DNA of 40,253 bases from Streptomyces anandii JCM 4720 (GCF_014650655.1 NZ_BMVJ01000008.1:255331-295583), one strand, 5' to 3'. Shown: positions 1-8,111, numbered from the stretch's first letter. Notes: generated by a model not told the origin, from the sequence alone. Translations and numbers: made by a program.

Positions 1-291
1 CAGCCCGGTCACGGCATGCAAGGTGCCGGGGGCGGCGGGAACGGCGCGCGGGGCGGACGTCCGCGGGCTCGGCGGAGGGCTCGATCGCGGACTCGATCGC
101 GGGCTCGGTGGCAGCGCCGGGGGGCGCGCGGGCGCCGCCGGCACGGGCAGCACCGGCGCGGCGGGGGCGCGCGCGACGCGGTCCCGCAGGGCAGCCGCAC
201 GGTCGGCCGCGTGGTCCGCCGCGTGCGCCGCGGGCACGAGGGCCGCGGCGGCCAGCAGTCCCGCACAGACGGTGAGGCGTAGTGGACCCAT
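1..291 (-). CDS. Secreted Ala/Pro-rich protein, N-terminal part only
   Basis: This frame is open from an ATG at 291 to the window edge, giving 97 codons without a stop, so the gene is cut off. The N-terminus MGPLRLTVCAGLLAAAALV is a typical Sec signal peptide: a short basic start, a hydrophobic core, and a probable cleavage site after Ala-His-Ala near residue 24. The rest of the visible part is Ala/Pro/Arg/Ser-rich and looks disordered, as in a linker between the signal peptide and a later domain. A GGAGG ribosome binding site lies 9 bases upstream of the ATG, which supports this start. No domain is visible, so the function is unknown. It is oriented like the HAD phosphatase gene upstream of it on the minus strand, 113 bp away. 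Confidence 0.6.
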   Translation of the reverse strand, partial: MGPLRLTVCAGLLAAAALVPAAHAADHAADRAAALRDRVARAPAAPVLPVPAAPARPPALPPSPRSSPRSSPPPSPRTSAPRAVPAAPGTLHAVTGL

Positions 292-404
292 CGTGAACAA
301 CCTCCGGGTACCAGGAGACTGCCGATGGCCCCGCCCCGCATCCGCGCGGGACGCGTTGTGCTCCGTTCGGGTGAGCGCGGTGTGGTGGGTGGGAGCGGTG
401 AGCG

Positions 405-1184
405 CTAGATACGTTCGACCAGGTCGGCGATCGAGTCGACGGCCTCGGACGGGCGGAACGGGTAGCGGTCGACGTCCTGGGGCTGGGTGACTCCGCTCAG
501 CACCAGGAACGTGCGCATTCCCGCCTCAAGACCGGCGAGCACATCGGTGTCCATGCGGTCGCCGATCATGGCGGACGTCTCGGAGTGGGCCCCGATCGCG
601 TTCAGCCCGGCGCGCATCATCAGCGGGTTGGGCTTGCCGACGAAGTACGGCTTCCTGCCGGTCGCGGCCGTGATCAGCGCGGCCACCGAGCCGGTGGCGG
701 GCAGGTCGCCCTCGACGGACGGGCCCACGTTGTCGGGGTTGGTGGCGATGAACCGGGCGCCGTTGTTGATGAGCCGCACGGCCTTGGTCAGGGCCTCGAA
801 GGAGTACGTGCGGGTCTCGCCGAGGATCACGAAGTCGGGCTCGTGGTCGGTCAGGATGTACCCGATGTCGTGCAGCGCGGTGGTCAGGCCCGCCTCACCG
901 ATGACGTACGCGCTGCCGCCGGGCCGCTGGTCGTCGAGGAACTGGGCGGTGGCCAGGGCGGAGGTCCAGATGTTCCCCTCCGGCACGTCCAGGCCCATGC
1001 GCCGCAGCCGGGCGTGCAGGTCGCGCGGGGTGTAGATGGAGTTGTTGGTCAGCACCAGGAACGGGCGGCCGGACTCCCGCAGCTTCTTCAGGAAGGCGTC
1101 GGCGCCGGGGATCGGGACGCCCTCGTGGATCAGGACACCGTCCATGTCGGTGAGCCACGACTCGATGGGCTTGCGGTCTGCCAT
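405..1184 (-). CDS. HAD-IIA family (NagD-type) sugar phosphatase
   Basis: This is a 259-residue protein with the full set of haloacid dehalogenase motifs. Motif I is DMDGVL near residues 13-18 (nucleophile and acid/base aspartates). Motif II is LTNNS near residue 46, the lysine motif is GKPNPLM near 180, and motif IV is IGDRMDTD near 210. The large cap between motifs II and III and the overall length fit the HAD-IIA/NagD subfamily, which hydrolyses small phosphorylated sugars or nucleotides in the cytoplasm. The exact substrate cannot be read from sequence. The ATG start has an AGGAG ribosome binding site about 10 bases upstream. A perfect inverted repeat lies in the leader (1201-1220). The family call is firm; the substrate is open. 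Confidence 0.93.
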   Translation of the reverse strand: MADRKPIESWLTDMDGVLIHEGVPIPGADAFLKKLRESGRPFLVLTNNSIYTPRDLHARLRRMGLDVPEGNIWTSALATAQFLDDQRPGGSAYVIGEAGLTTALHDIGYILTDHEPDFVILGETRTYSFEALTKAVRLINNGARFIATNPDNVGPSVEGDLPATGSVAALITAATGRKPYFVGKPNPLMMRAGLNAIGAHSETSAMIGDRMDTDVLAGLEAGMRTFLVLSGVTQPQDVDRYPFRPSEAVDSIADLVERI

Positions 1185-1200
1185 GTGCGGGGTCTCCTGC

Positions 1201-1220
1201 CGTACGCGGGCCTGCGTACG
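1201..1220 (-). promoter_or_regulatory. Inverted repeat in the leader of the HAD phosphatase gene
   Basis: The arms CGTACGC and GCGTACG are perfect complements separated by a 6-base spacer. The element sits 17-36 bases upstream of the ATG at 1184, just outside the ribosome binding site. It could be an operator or an RNA hairpin affecting translation. It is too close to the gene and lacks a T-run, so a factor-independent terminator is less likely. Function is inferred only from symmetry and position. Confidence 0.4.
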
Positions 1221-1296
1221 CCCAGCCTAGCCAGTGGCCGGATCTTGCCGAAACGGTCCGGCGGTCAGGGCTCCGCCCAGCACGGCGCGCCTTGTC

Positions 1297-2145
1297 TCAG
1301 CGGCGCCTCCAGGTCAGTACGAGCGTGCCGCCGGCGGCGAGCAGCAGGGCGGTGGCCGTGATCACGCCGAGGGGGGTGGTGAGGCCGGTCCGGGCGAGTT
1401 CGTCGGCGAGGGTCGGATCGTCGTGGGAGGGCGTGGGAGTGGGGACCAAAGAGGCGGTGGTGGAGGTGGCGGTGGCCGGGGGGCCGGTTTCCGGCGTGGC
1501 CGTGCCGGGAGCGGTGACCGTGCCGGGGGTGGTGACCGTGCCGGGGGCGGTGACCGTGCCGGAGTCGATGCGGAAGCGGTAGTCGTCGGACTGGCCGACC
1601 CAGTCGCCGTCGTCGTCGTGCCGCTGGACGACGGCCGCGTTCGCGGTGACCTCGTTCGCCACGGCGTCGGAGGTGATCGCGAGGCGGGCCTTCACGGTGA
1701 CGGTCTTGCGCGGACCCACGGTGAAGCCGGGCAGCCCCGCGTCGAAGGGGCCGACGAGTTCGGCCTGGTCGGTGGTCTCGAAGCGCACGGGGTGGGGGCG
1801 GGAGCCGTCGTAGAAGTCCAGCCGGGCCTGGCCGGCCTTCAGGGCGCGCTTGGCGTCGACCAGGACGACCACCGGGTGGATGGCGGCGCAGGTGACGGAG
1901 GTGGTGTTGGTGAGGTCGATGGAGAAGGTGCCGTATCCGCCTCCGGCGGTGTAGCGGTCGGGGCCACCGTGGATGCGGCTGCTGATGGGGAAGTGACGGT
2001 CATCAGGACCAGCACAGACGGAACGCGCCCCGGCATCGACGGGACGCGAACCGGCGTCGAGGGGACGTGAGTCGGCGTGGGCCGGCCCGGTCAGGATGAG
2101 GGCGGCTGCGGCAAGGCAGGGGGACAGGGACGTGCACAGTCGCAT
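1297..2145 (-). CDS. Cell-wall-anchored surface protein with LARTG sorting signal
   Basis: About 282 residues with a signal peptide at the N-terminus (MRLCTSLSPCLAAAALILTG, probable cleavage after Ala-His-Ala). A beta-rich extracellular domain follows to about residue 200, with no enzyme motifs seen. Next comes a Thr/Pro/Val linker of near-identical units (APGTVT, TPGTVT, APGTVT). The C-terminus is a textbook sortase signal: LARTG near residue 250, a hydrophobic stretch, and a final Arg-Arg-Arg. LAxTG is the signal recognised by class E sortases of Streptomyces, and one such sortase is encoded at 10556-11374. The product is expected to be covalently attached to peptidoglycan. The start is uncertain: ATG at 2145 and GTG at 2151 are both in frame and neither has a clear ribosome binding site. 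Confidence 0.8.
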   Translation of the reverse strand: MRLCTSLSPCLAAAALILTGPAHADSRPLDAGSRPVDAGARSVCAGPDDRHFPISSRIHGGPDRYTAGGGYGTFSIDLTNTTSVTCAAIHPVVVLVDAKRALKAGQARLDFYDGSRPHPVRFETTDQAELVGPFDAGLPGFTVGPRKTVTVKARLAITSDAVANEVTANAAVVQRHDDDGDWVGQSDDYRFRIDSGTVTAPGTVTTPGTVTAPGTATPETGPPATATSTTASLVPTPTPSHDDPTLADELARTGLTTPLGVITATALLLAAGGTLVLTWRRR

Positions 2146-2247
2146 GAACACATGACCATGCCGCAGCGACCACGCGACCGGAGGACGCCACGGGACCGAG
2201 CGCCCCGAACGGCCCCGCGAAACCCCTCGTCCGGCGGGCGGATCTCG

Positions 2248-3456
2248 TCAGCCACCGCCCCGGCCGAACACCGGGGCCAGGAGGAGTTGGGCCGCGCCCT
2301 CCGCGACCGACCGTTCGCCGCCGGGGGCGAGCCGTACCGGTACCGCGCCGCCCGGCAGACCCTCGCGCCGGGCCCGCGCGGCCAGCACCGCCGACACGCC
2401 CGCCACGAAGGCGTCCGGTGCGGCGGCCACCGTACGGCCGCCCAGCAGCACCAGTTCGATGTCCAGCAGCCCCACCAGGTTCGCGGCCCCGGCGCCCAGC
2501 ACCCGCGCCGCCTCCTCCGTCTCCCCGCGTGCCACCGCCGCCAGGCACAGCGCCTCCACGCACCCCCGGTCCCCGCACTCGCACGGCGGTCCGTCCAGCT
2601 GGATCACCTGGTGCCCGAACTCCCCCGCCCCGGTCCGCGCCCCCCGGTGCACCCCGCCCCCGATCACCAGCCCGGCCCCGAGCCCCGTACCCACGTGGAG
2701 GTACGCGAAGGACCCGGCACCACCGCCGTCGTCGCCCCTCGCGACCGCGAGGCCGAGCGCGGCCGCGTTGGTGTCCTTGTCGACCACCACGGGCACCCCG
2801 AGCCGCCGCGCCAGCGCGTCCCGCAGCCCGAAGCCCTCCCACTGGGGGAACCCGGTCACCCGGTGCAGCACCCCGCTGCGGTGGTCCAGCGGTCCGGGCA
2901 GCGCGACCCCGACGCCGAGGAGGGACTCGGCGACCGGCGGCGCCAGGCCCTCGACCTGCCGGGCCACCTCCTCCACCACGACCTCGGCACCCGCCCCCGG
3001 GCCCCCCGCGTGCAGGGGCCCGCGCCGCTCGCCGACCACCGTGCCGTTCAGGTCGGCCAGCACCGCGCGCACCTCGTCCCGGTCGACGTGCACGCCGACC
3101 GCGTGCCCGGCCTCGGGGACCAGCCGCAGCACCGTGCGCGGCTTGCCCCCGGTGGAGGCGCGCCGGCCCGCCTCGGCGGCGAGCCCCTGGGCGCGCAGCC
3201 GCGCGGTGATCTTGCTGACGGCCTGCGGGGTGAGCCCGGTGCGCTCGGCGAGCTCCAGCCTGCTGATGCCCCCGGCACCGGCCCCGCGCAGCAGGTCGAG
3301 CACCAGGGCCGTGTTGTGGCTGCGCAGCGCGAGCAGGTTCGCCCCGGCTCCCGCCCCCGCACCTGCCCCCGCCCCGACGCGGGCGACCGCCCCCACACCC
3401 GGACTCGCGCCCGGTCCCCTGCCGGGACCCGCGTCTCCGCCCGCACCCACGCCCAT
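2248..3456 (-). CDS. ROK-family transcriptional repressor
   Basis: About 402 residues. An N-terminal winged helix (residues ~45-105, with a recognition region near GLTPQAVSKITARL) precedes a ROK sugar-kinase-like domain. Visible ROK features are the phosphate-binding segments VGVALPGPL and HVGTGLGAGLVIGG, the zinc-site region EFGHQV, and the cysteine signature CECGDRGCVEA. ROK regulators of this kind repress sugar uptake or catabolism genes and release DNA when they bind a sugar or sugar phosphate. The gene is divergent from the Gfo/Idh oxidoreductase gene with a dyad between them, so that gene is the likely target. The start at 3456 is preferred: it has a GGGAG-type site, and the upstream in-frame extension is low-complexity Ala/Gly. 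A Gly/Ala-rich run (about GVGAGAGAGAGAG) precedes the helix-turn-helix. Confidence 0.88.
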   Translation of the reverse strand: MGVGAGGDAGPGRGPGASPGVGAVARVGAGAGAGAGAGANLLALRSHNTALVLDLLRGAGAGGISRLELAERTGLTPQAVSKITARLRAQGLAAEAGRRASTGGKPRTVLRLVPEAGHAVGVHVDRDEVRAVLADLNGTVVGERRGPLHAGGPGAGAEVVVEEVARQVEGLAPPVAESLLGVGVALPGPLDHRSGVLHRVTGFPQWEGFGLRDALARRLGVPVVVDKDTNAAALGLAVARGDDGGGAGSFAYLHVGTGLGAGLVIGGGVHRGARTGAGEFGHQVIQLDGPPCECGDRGCVEALCLAAVARGETEEAARVLGAGAANLVGLLDIELVLLGGRTVAAAPDAFVAGVSAVLAARARREGLPGGAVPVRLAPGGERSVAEGAAQLLLAPVFGRGGG

Positions 3457-3508
3457 CTCACCCTCACTCCCGGCCGGTTCCTCGCCCCCATTGTCCCCCG
3501 CGCTTGCA

Positions 3509-3531
3509 CTTCGGCAACAGCGTTGCGAAAG
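3509..3531. promoter_or_regulatory. Dyad between ROK repressor and Gfo/Idh genes, candidate operator
   Basis: The arms CTTCGGCAAC and GTTGCGAAAG are 8/10 complementary around a 3-base centre. The dyad ends 9 bases before the ATG of the oxidoreductase gene, so bound protein would block its start region. An autoregulated ROK repressor is the natural candidate to bind it. This is inferred from position and symmetry. Confidence 0.5.
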
Positions 3532-3539
3532 TAGGACGC

Positions 3540-4619
3540 ATGACTGGCACACCCCTTCGCGCAGGTCTCGTCGGCTACGGCCTCGCCGGCTCCGTCTTCC
3601 ACGCCCCGCTGATCGCCGCCACCGAGGGCCTCGTCCTCGACACGGTGGTCACCTCCGACCCCGAGCGGCAGGCGCGGGCCCGCGCGGAGTTCCCGGACGT
3701 CCGCACCGTCGCCGGCCCCGACGAGCTGTTCGCCCGCTCCGCCGAGCTGGACCTGATCGTCGTCGCCTCCCCGAACAAGACGCACGTCCCGCTCGCCACC
3801 GCCGCCCTGGAGGCCGGTCTGCCCGTCGTGGTGGACAAGCCGGTGGCGGGTACGGCGGACGAGGCGCGACAGCTCGCCGCCCTCGCGGAGGAGCGCGGAC
3901 TGCTGCTGTCCGTCTTCCAGAACCGCCGCTGGGACAACGACTTCCTCACCCTGCGCGAGCTGATCGCCGAGGACGAGCTGGGCGACGTATGGCGGTTCGA
4001 GTCGCGCTTCGAGCGGTGGCGGCCGCAGCTCAAGGGCGGCTGGCGCGAATCCGGCGACCCGGTGGAGATCGGCGGTCTGCTCTACGACCTCGGCAGCCAC
4101 GTCGTCGACCAGGCGCTGGTGCTGTTCGGCCCCGTGACCCAGGTGTACGCCGAGTCGGTGGTGCGCCGGGCGGGGGCGGAGACCGACGACGACACGTTCA
4201 TCGCGCTCACGCACGCGAACGGCGTCCGCTCCCACCTCTACGTCTCCGCCACGGCGGCCCAACTCGGCCCGCGCTTCCGGGTGCTGGGCTCGCGGGCCGG
4301 CTATGTGAAGCACGGGCTCGACCCCCAGGAGGCCGACCTGCGCGACGGGCGGCGCCCCGGTCGCCCGGGTCCCGGCGGCTGGGGCACGGAGGAGGAGTCC
4401 CTGTGGGGCCGCGTCGGCGCCGGCGAGTCCCCGCTGACCGGGGGCGGCCGTCCCGTGCCGACCCTGCCCGGCGACTACCCGGCGTACTACGCCGCCGTGG
4501 CCGCCGCCCTGCGCGAGGGCGCTCCGAACCCGGTGACCGCCGGCGAGGCGGCCGCCGCGCTCGACGTGCTGGAGGCGGCCCGGCGCTCGGCCCGCGAGGG
4601 CGTGGCGGTGGCGCTGTGA
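3540..4619 (+). CDS. Gfo/Idh/MocA-family NAD(P)-dependent oxidoreductase
   Basis: This 359-residue protein starts with a Rossmann fold (GLVGYGLAGSVFHAP, residues ~8-22), followed by the family's conserved cofactor segments VVASPNKTH and EAGLPVVVDKPVAG; the lysine of DKPVAG is catalytic in the family. The C-terminal alpha/beta domain contains EIGGLLYDLGSHVVDQAL, with the usual GGxLxDxGxHxxD pattern. Such enzymes oxidise or reduce sugars, inositols or related compounds in the cytoplasm; the substrate here is unknown. The ATG has AGGA 5 bases upstream. Its last four bases overlap the GTG start of the following UPF0303 gene, so the two are translationally coupled. It is divergent from a ROK repressor, suggesting sugar-responsive control. 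Confidence 0.92.
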   Translation: MTGTPLRAGLVGYGLAGSVFHAPLIAATEGLVLDTVVTSDPERQARARAEFPDVRTVAGPDELFARSAELDLIVVASPNKTHVPLATAALEAGLPVVVDKPVAGTADEARQLAALAEERGLLLSVFQNRRWDNDFLTLRELIAEDELGDVWRFESRFERWRPQLKGGWRESGDPVEIGGLLYDLGSHVVDQALVLFGPVTQVYAESVVRRAGAETDDDTFIALTHANGVRSHLYVSATAAQLGPRFRVLGSRAGYVKHGLDPQEADLRDGRRPGRPGPGGWGTEEESLWGRVGAGESPLTGGGRPVPTLPGDYPAYYAAVAAALREGAPNPVTAGEAAAALDVLEAARRSAREGVAVAL

Positions 4620-5224
4620 CGAACAGACCCACACCGAGGTCCACCTCCGGATCCGCTTCCCGCTCCACCCCCGAGTCCTCCGAATCCCCCGTGTCCCCCA
4701 AGTCCCCCGAGTCCCCCGAGTCCCCCGAGTCCCCCGAGTCCAAGTCTCCCGAGAGCGCCCCGAGCATCGAGGAGCTCGAGGCGCAGGAACGCCGTCTGGT
4801 CTTCCGGCGGTTCACCCACGACGACGCCTGGGCGCTGGGCTCGCTGCTGGTGGAGCTGGCGCGGGAGCGACAGGCCCCGGTGGCGATCGACATCCACCGC
4901 GCCGGCCAGCAGCTCTTCCACGCGGCCCTGCCCGGCTCGACTCCGGACAACGACGCCTGGATCGCCCGCAAGCGGCGGGTGGTGGAGCGGTACGGCTCGG
5001 CGTCGTACCTGGTCGGCGCCCGCTTCCGGGCCAAGGGGACGACGTTCGAGGACTCCTCCCGCCTGGACCCCGACGCCTACGCGGCCCACGGCGGCTCCTT
5101 CCCGGTCACGGTGGACGGCGTCGGCGTGGTCGGCGCGGTGACGGTCTCGGGCCTGCCCCAGCTCCAGGACCACCGGCTGGTGGTGGAGGCGCTGGAGCGG
5201 CTCCTCGAAGGGCGGGACGAGTAG
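4616..5224 (+). CDS. UPF0303 / heme-degrading-domain (GlcG/HbpS-like) protein
   Basis: The GTG start overlaps the previous stop (GTGA), giving 202 residues. The first ~45 residues are a disordered Ser/Pro/Glu/Lys tail with repeated Ser-Pro-Glu. From about residue 50 the protein matches the UPF0303/DUF336 fold: SIEELEAQERRLVFRRFTHD at the start, then ELARERQAPVAIDIHRAGQQLF, and a C-terminal GGSFPVTVDGVGVVGAVTVSGL. Members of this superfamily bind small ligands or heme, but a role for this branch is not established. Coupling to a Gfo/Idh enzyme is a common arrangement and suggests a shared catabolic function. The repeated N-terminus is the odd part; family members usually begin close to the folded domain. 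Confidence 0.82.
   Translation: MTNRPTPRSTSGSASRSTPESSESPVSPKSPESPESPESPESKSPESAPSIEELEAQERRLVFRRFTHDDAWALGSLLVELARERQAPVAIDIHRAGQQLFHAALPGSTPDNDAWIARKRRVVERYGSASYLVGARFRAKGTTFEDSSRLDPDAYAAHGGSFPVTVDGVGVVGAVTVSGLPQLQDHRLVVEALERLLEGRDE
4702..4737 (+). repeat. 9-bp tandem repeat encoding Ser-Pro-Glu
   Basis: Four perfect copies of GTCCCCCGA lie in the 5' part of the UPF0303 gene, with diverged copies just upstream (4689-4701). As the unit is a multiple of three, copy-number change would lengthen or shorten the Ser-Pro-Glu tail without breaking the frame. Confidence 0.85.
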
Positions 5225-5239
5225 CCCCTTCGCGGCTTG

Positions 5240-5268
5240 CCCGGGGATTATCGGCGCGTTCCCCCGGG
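5240..5268. terminator. GC-rich inverted repeat after the Gfo/Idh-UPF0303 operon
   Basis: The arms CCCGGGG and CCCCGGG are perfect complements with a 15-base spacer, beginning 16 bases after the stop codon at 5224. There is no T-run, which is common for Streptomyces terminators. It also lies 55 bases before the next ATG, so a regulatory role for that gene is possible. Confidence 0.4.
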
Positions 5269-5322
5269 TTGGGGTGGCTGTAGACGTGATGATCACGGCA
5301 CCCGCCCGGAGGGACTGGAACG

Positions 5323-6201
5323 ATGAGCGACACGGCAGCACCGCTGAAGCAGAGGGTCGGACGGTACGGCGTCTGGAGCATCGGCCTGCGCTCGGAGGAC
5401 CCCGCACGGCGCGGTGAGATCGCCGAGGCGGCCGCGGAGCTGGAGGAGCTCGGCTACGGCACGGCCTGGCTCGGCGGCAGCAGCGCCGCCGGCAACGCCG
5501 CCCCGCTGCTGGAGGCGACCTCGCGGCTCGCGGTGGGCACCAGCATCCAGAGCATCTGGCAGCACGACGCCGAGGCCGGCGCGGCCGGCTTCGCCGGGCT
5601 GGAGTCGGCCCACCCGGGCCGGTTCGTACTGGGGCTCGGGGTGAGCCACGCCAAGCTCGCGGAGCAGTACCGCCGCCCGTACTCGGCGCTGGTCGCGTAT
5701 CTCGACGCCCTGGACGCGGCCGGGGTGCCCGCCGGGCGCCGGGTGCTGGCGGCGCTCGGCCCGAAGACCCTGGAGCTGTCCCGGGACCGGGCGGCGGGCG
5801 CGGTGCCGTACCTGGTGACGGCGGAGCACACCGCGCGGGCCCGCGAGATCCTGGGCGAAGGCCCGCTGCTCGCACCGGAGTTGAAGGTCATCCTGGACGA
5901 GGACCCCGAGCGCGCCCGTACGACCGCCCGCGACTACCTCGCCATGTACCTCGCCCTGCCCAACTACACCAACAACTTCCTGCGGCTGGGCTTCACCGAG
6001 GACGACCTCAAGGACGGCGGCAGCGACCGGCTGGTCGACGCGGTGTTCGCATGGGGCGACGACGCCCGGATCCGCGCCCGCGTGGAGGAGTTCCTCGCGG
6101 CGGGCGCGGACCACCTGGCGCTCCAGGTGGTGGTGGCGGGCGCCGAGCGCGAGGCGCTGCCCAGGCAGGAGTGGCGCCGCGTGGCGGCCCTCCTCGCCTG
6201 A
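5323..6201 (+). CDS. LLM class F420-dependent oxidoreductase
   Basis: The 292-residue protein has a luciferase-like TIM barrel: VGRYGVWSIGLR at the first strand, AELEELGYGTAWLGG, then a strand with TSIQSIWQHDAEAGAAGFAGLESAHPGRFVLGLGVSH. This last pattern is typical of actinobacterial luciferase-like (LLM) proteins of the F420-associated type. They use reduced F420 or flavin to transfer hydride to small molecules; the substrate is unknown. The ATG is preceded by GGAGGGAC at a good distance. It is followed by the convergent FAH-family gene with a 63-bp gap. The family is clear, while cofactor choice (F420 rather than FMN) is inferred from the subfamily. Confidence 0.9.
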   Translation: MSDTAAPLKQRVGRYGVWSIGLRSEDPARRGEIAEAAAELEELGYGTAWLGGSSAAGNAAPLLEATSRLAVGTSIQSIWQHDAEAGAAGFAGLESAHPGRFVLGLGVSHAKLAEQYRRPYSALVAYLDALDAAGVPAGRRVLAALGPKTLELSRDRAAGAVPYLVTAEHTARAREILGEGPLLAPELKVILDEDPERARTTARDYLAMYLALPNYTNNFLRLGFTEDDLKDGGSDRLVDAVFAWGDDARIRARVEEFLAAGADHLALQVVVAGAEREALPRQEWRRVAALLA

Positions 6202-6264
6202 CCGCCCGCCCCCGAGCCCCGAACGCCCGGCCCCTGGCCTCCCGAGCCCCCAACGGCTGGGCGC

Positions 6265-7122
6265 CTACGCGTCCTTGAGCACCTGGCGCTGGCGCCCCAG
6301 CCCCTCCACCTCCAGTTCGACCACGTCCCCGGCCCGCAGATAGGGCTTGGGTTCGGGCCTGCCCATGGCCACCCCGGCGGGCGTACCGGTGTTGATGACG
6401 TCGCCGGGGTGGAGGGTCATGAACTGGCTGACGTAGCGCACGACTTCGGCGACGGGGAAGATCTGCTCGGCGGTGCTGCCGTCCTGCTTGAGCTCACCGT
6501 TGACCCACAGCCGCAGCGGCAGCCGCTGCGGGTCGGACACCTCGTCCGCCGTCACGAGCCAGGGGCCCAGCGGGTTGAAGGTCTCGCAGTTCTTCCCCTT
6601 GTCCCAGGTCCCGCCGCGCTCGATCTGGAACTCCCGCTCGGAAACGTCGTGCGCGACCGCGTACCCGGCGACATGCGCGAGGGCCTCCTCGCGGGACTCC
6701 AGATAGCGGGCCGTACGCCCGATGACGACCGCGAGTTCGACCTCCCAGTCGGTCTTCGTGGAGCCGCGCGGCACCAGCACGGTGTCGTTGGGTCCGACCA
6801 CGGTGTCCGGCGCCTTGAAGAAGATCACCGGCTCGGCGGGCAGCTCCGCACCGGTCTCACGGGCGTGGTCGTGGTAGTTCAGCCCGATGCACACGATCTT
6901 GCCGATCCGCGCGAGCGGAGGCCCGATCCGCAGCCCGGCCGCGTCCAGCACGGGCAGCTCCCCCGCCCCGGCGGCGGCCCGGACCCGCCCGAGCGCGGCG
7001 TCGTCGGCGAGCAGGGCGCCGTCGATGTCCGGGACCACGTCCGACAGGTCCCGCAAGGTCCCGTCCGCGTCCAGCAGCGCGGGCCGCTCCGCACCCGCCG
7101 TACCGACTCGCAGCAGCTTCAT
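6265..7122 (-). CDS. Fumarylacetoacetate hydrolase (FAH) family protein
   Basis: A 285-residue protein. The small N-terminal domain is followed by the FAH catalytic fold beginning at KIVCIGLNYHDHARETGAE. Metal-site residues typical of the family are seen in the segment TKTDWEVELAVVIG, and the characteristic end is GDVINTGTPAGVAMG. Family members hydrolyse C-C bonds of acylpyruvates or act as decarboxylases/isomerases in aromatic degradation; the exact substrate cannot be assigned. ATGs at 7122 and 7131 and a GTG at 7140 are in frame. I chose 7122 because MKLLRV matches the usual family start and GGGGAAG lies just upstream. It is downstream of the YidC-like gene but separated from it by a strong hairpin. 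Confidence 0.9.
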   Translation of the reverse strand: MKLLRVGTAGAERPALLDADGTLRDLSDVVPDIDGALLADDAALGRVRAAAGAGELPVLDAAGLRIGPPLARIGKIVCIGLNYHDHARETGAELPAEPVIFFKAPDTVVGPNDTVLVPRGSTKTDWEVELAVVIGRTARYLESREEALAHVAGYAVAHDVSEREFQIERGGTWDKGKNCETFNPLGPWLVTADEVSDPQRLPLRLWVNGELKQDGSTAEQIFPVAEVVRYVSQFMTLHPGDVINTGTPAGVAMGRPEPKPYLRAGDVVELEVEGLGRQRQVLKDA

Positions 7123-7235
7123 CTTCCCCATCTCCCTCACTCACGGGCGGCCCGCCCGAGCGGCACGATCCGGGTGCGGCGGAACCGTCCGTCGGAGGCC
7201 TGTCCGATCCTCCAAGCCCCCCGTCCACTCCGCAA

Positions 7236-7262
7236 GACCCGGTTCACGTACTGGACCGGGTC
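7236..7262 (-). terminator. Hairpin terminator after the YidC-like gene
   Basis: The arms GACCCGGTTCA and TGGACCGGGTC pair over 11 positions with one U-G, around a 5-base loop. It starts 20 bases beyond the stop of the minus-strand insertase gene and lies 114 bases upstream of the FAH-family start, so it separates the two transcripts. Confidence 0.6.
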
Positions 7263-7281
7263 CTGGTCCCTCCGGCCCACC

Positions 7282-8010
7282 TCACCGGTACAGCAGCACC
7301 CGCTCGACCGTGCTCCACGCCGTACTGGTCACCACGTACAACGCGGCGGCCAGCGGTACGACGGCGACGGTGACGAGCGTGAAGAAGGACATGAACGGCA
7401 GAGCCTTGGCCACCGCGCCGACGGCACCGCCGGCACCGGCCGCACCGCCACCCCCGGGTGCGGACAGGACCTCCGTACTCCGCCGCGCCCGCCGGTAGTC
7501 GAAGCCGGCGAGGAGGGCGACGACCGCGAACAGCGCCCAGTACACGCCCCCGGCCGCCCCGAAGACCTGGCCGTCGCCGAGGACGTCCGCCCACCGCCCG
7601 CCGAGCGGCGCCGCGAACAGCCGGTGCCCGAGCAGCCCGTCGGAGCCGTCAGCCGGCGCCGGACGGGAGAACAGGCGGTAGAGGAGGAAGAAGGCGGGCA
7701 GCTGGCACAGGCTCGGCAGCATGCCCGACAGTGGCGACACCTTCTCCGCCGCGTGCAGATCCAGCACCGCCTGCTGCAGCTTCCGCGGATCCTTCCGGTG
7801 CTTCTCCCGCAGCTCGGCGATCCTCGGCTGGAGCGCGGCCCGGGCCCGCTGTCCGCGCGCGGCGGCCCGGGAGAGGGGATGGACGAGGAGTCGTACGAGC
7901 GCGGTGAACAGGACGATCGCGGCGGCGGCCGCGGAGGCGTGGAACAACGGCTGGAGCAGGTCGGCGAGCTGCTCGACCAGGTGCTCGAGCAGGTGGGTGA
8001 GAACGGACAT
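7282..8010 (-). CDS. YidC/Oxa1-family membrane protein insertase paralogue
   Basis: About 242 residues from an ATG with GGAGGG 11 bases upstream. The protein shows the YidC/Oxa1 core: a first membrane segment (AAAAAIVLFTALVRLLVHPL), then a basic cytoplasmic hairpin with ALQPRIAELREKHRKDPRKL typical of YidC coiled regions. Membrane segments follow around LPSLCQLPAFFLLYRLF, GGVYWALFAVVALLAGF and PFMSFFTLVTVAVVPLAAALYVVTS. The large periplasmic P1 domain is absent, as usual in Gram-positives. It inserts or folds membrane proteins. It sits with a small DUF6412 membrane protein and away from rpmH/rnpA as far as visible, so it is probably a second, accessory YidC rather than the housekeeping copy. 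Confidence 0.9.
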   Translation of the reverse strand: MSVLTHLLEHLVEQLADLLQPLFHASAAAAAIVLFTALVRLLVHPLSRAAARGQRARAALQPRIAELREKHRKDPRKLQQAVLDLHAAEKVSPLSGMLPSLCQLPAFFLLYRLFSRPAPADGSDGLLGHRLFAAPLGGRWADVLGDGQVFGAAGGVYWALFAVVALLAGFDYRRARRSTEVLSAPGGGGAAGAGGAVGAVAKALPFMSFFTLVTVAVVPLAAALYVVTSTAWSTVERVLLYR

Positions 8011-8111
8011 GGGTGAGCCCTCCGGGGGTCTCGTCGTGCCGGGAACGGGGACATGACGGCAGGACGACCCGCGCAGGGCGAGCTGGGTGGATGGAACAGC
8101 GGAAACGCGCC

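Noticed and set aside
2459..5224. A 921-codon plus-strand frame through the ROK and Gfo/Idh genes
   Set aside because: Only its 3' part (from 4616) is real, as the UPF0303 gene; the front is Arg/Pro/Ser-rich shadow of the ROK repressor and the oxidoreductase.
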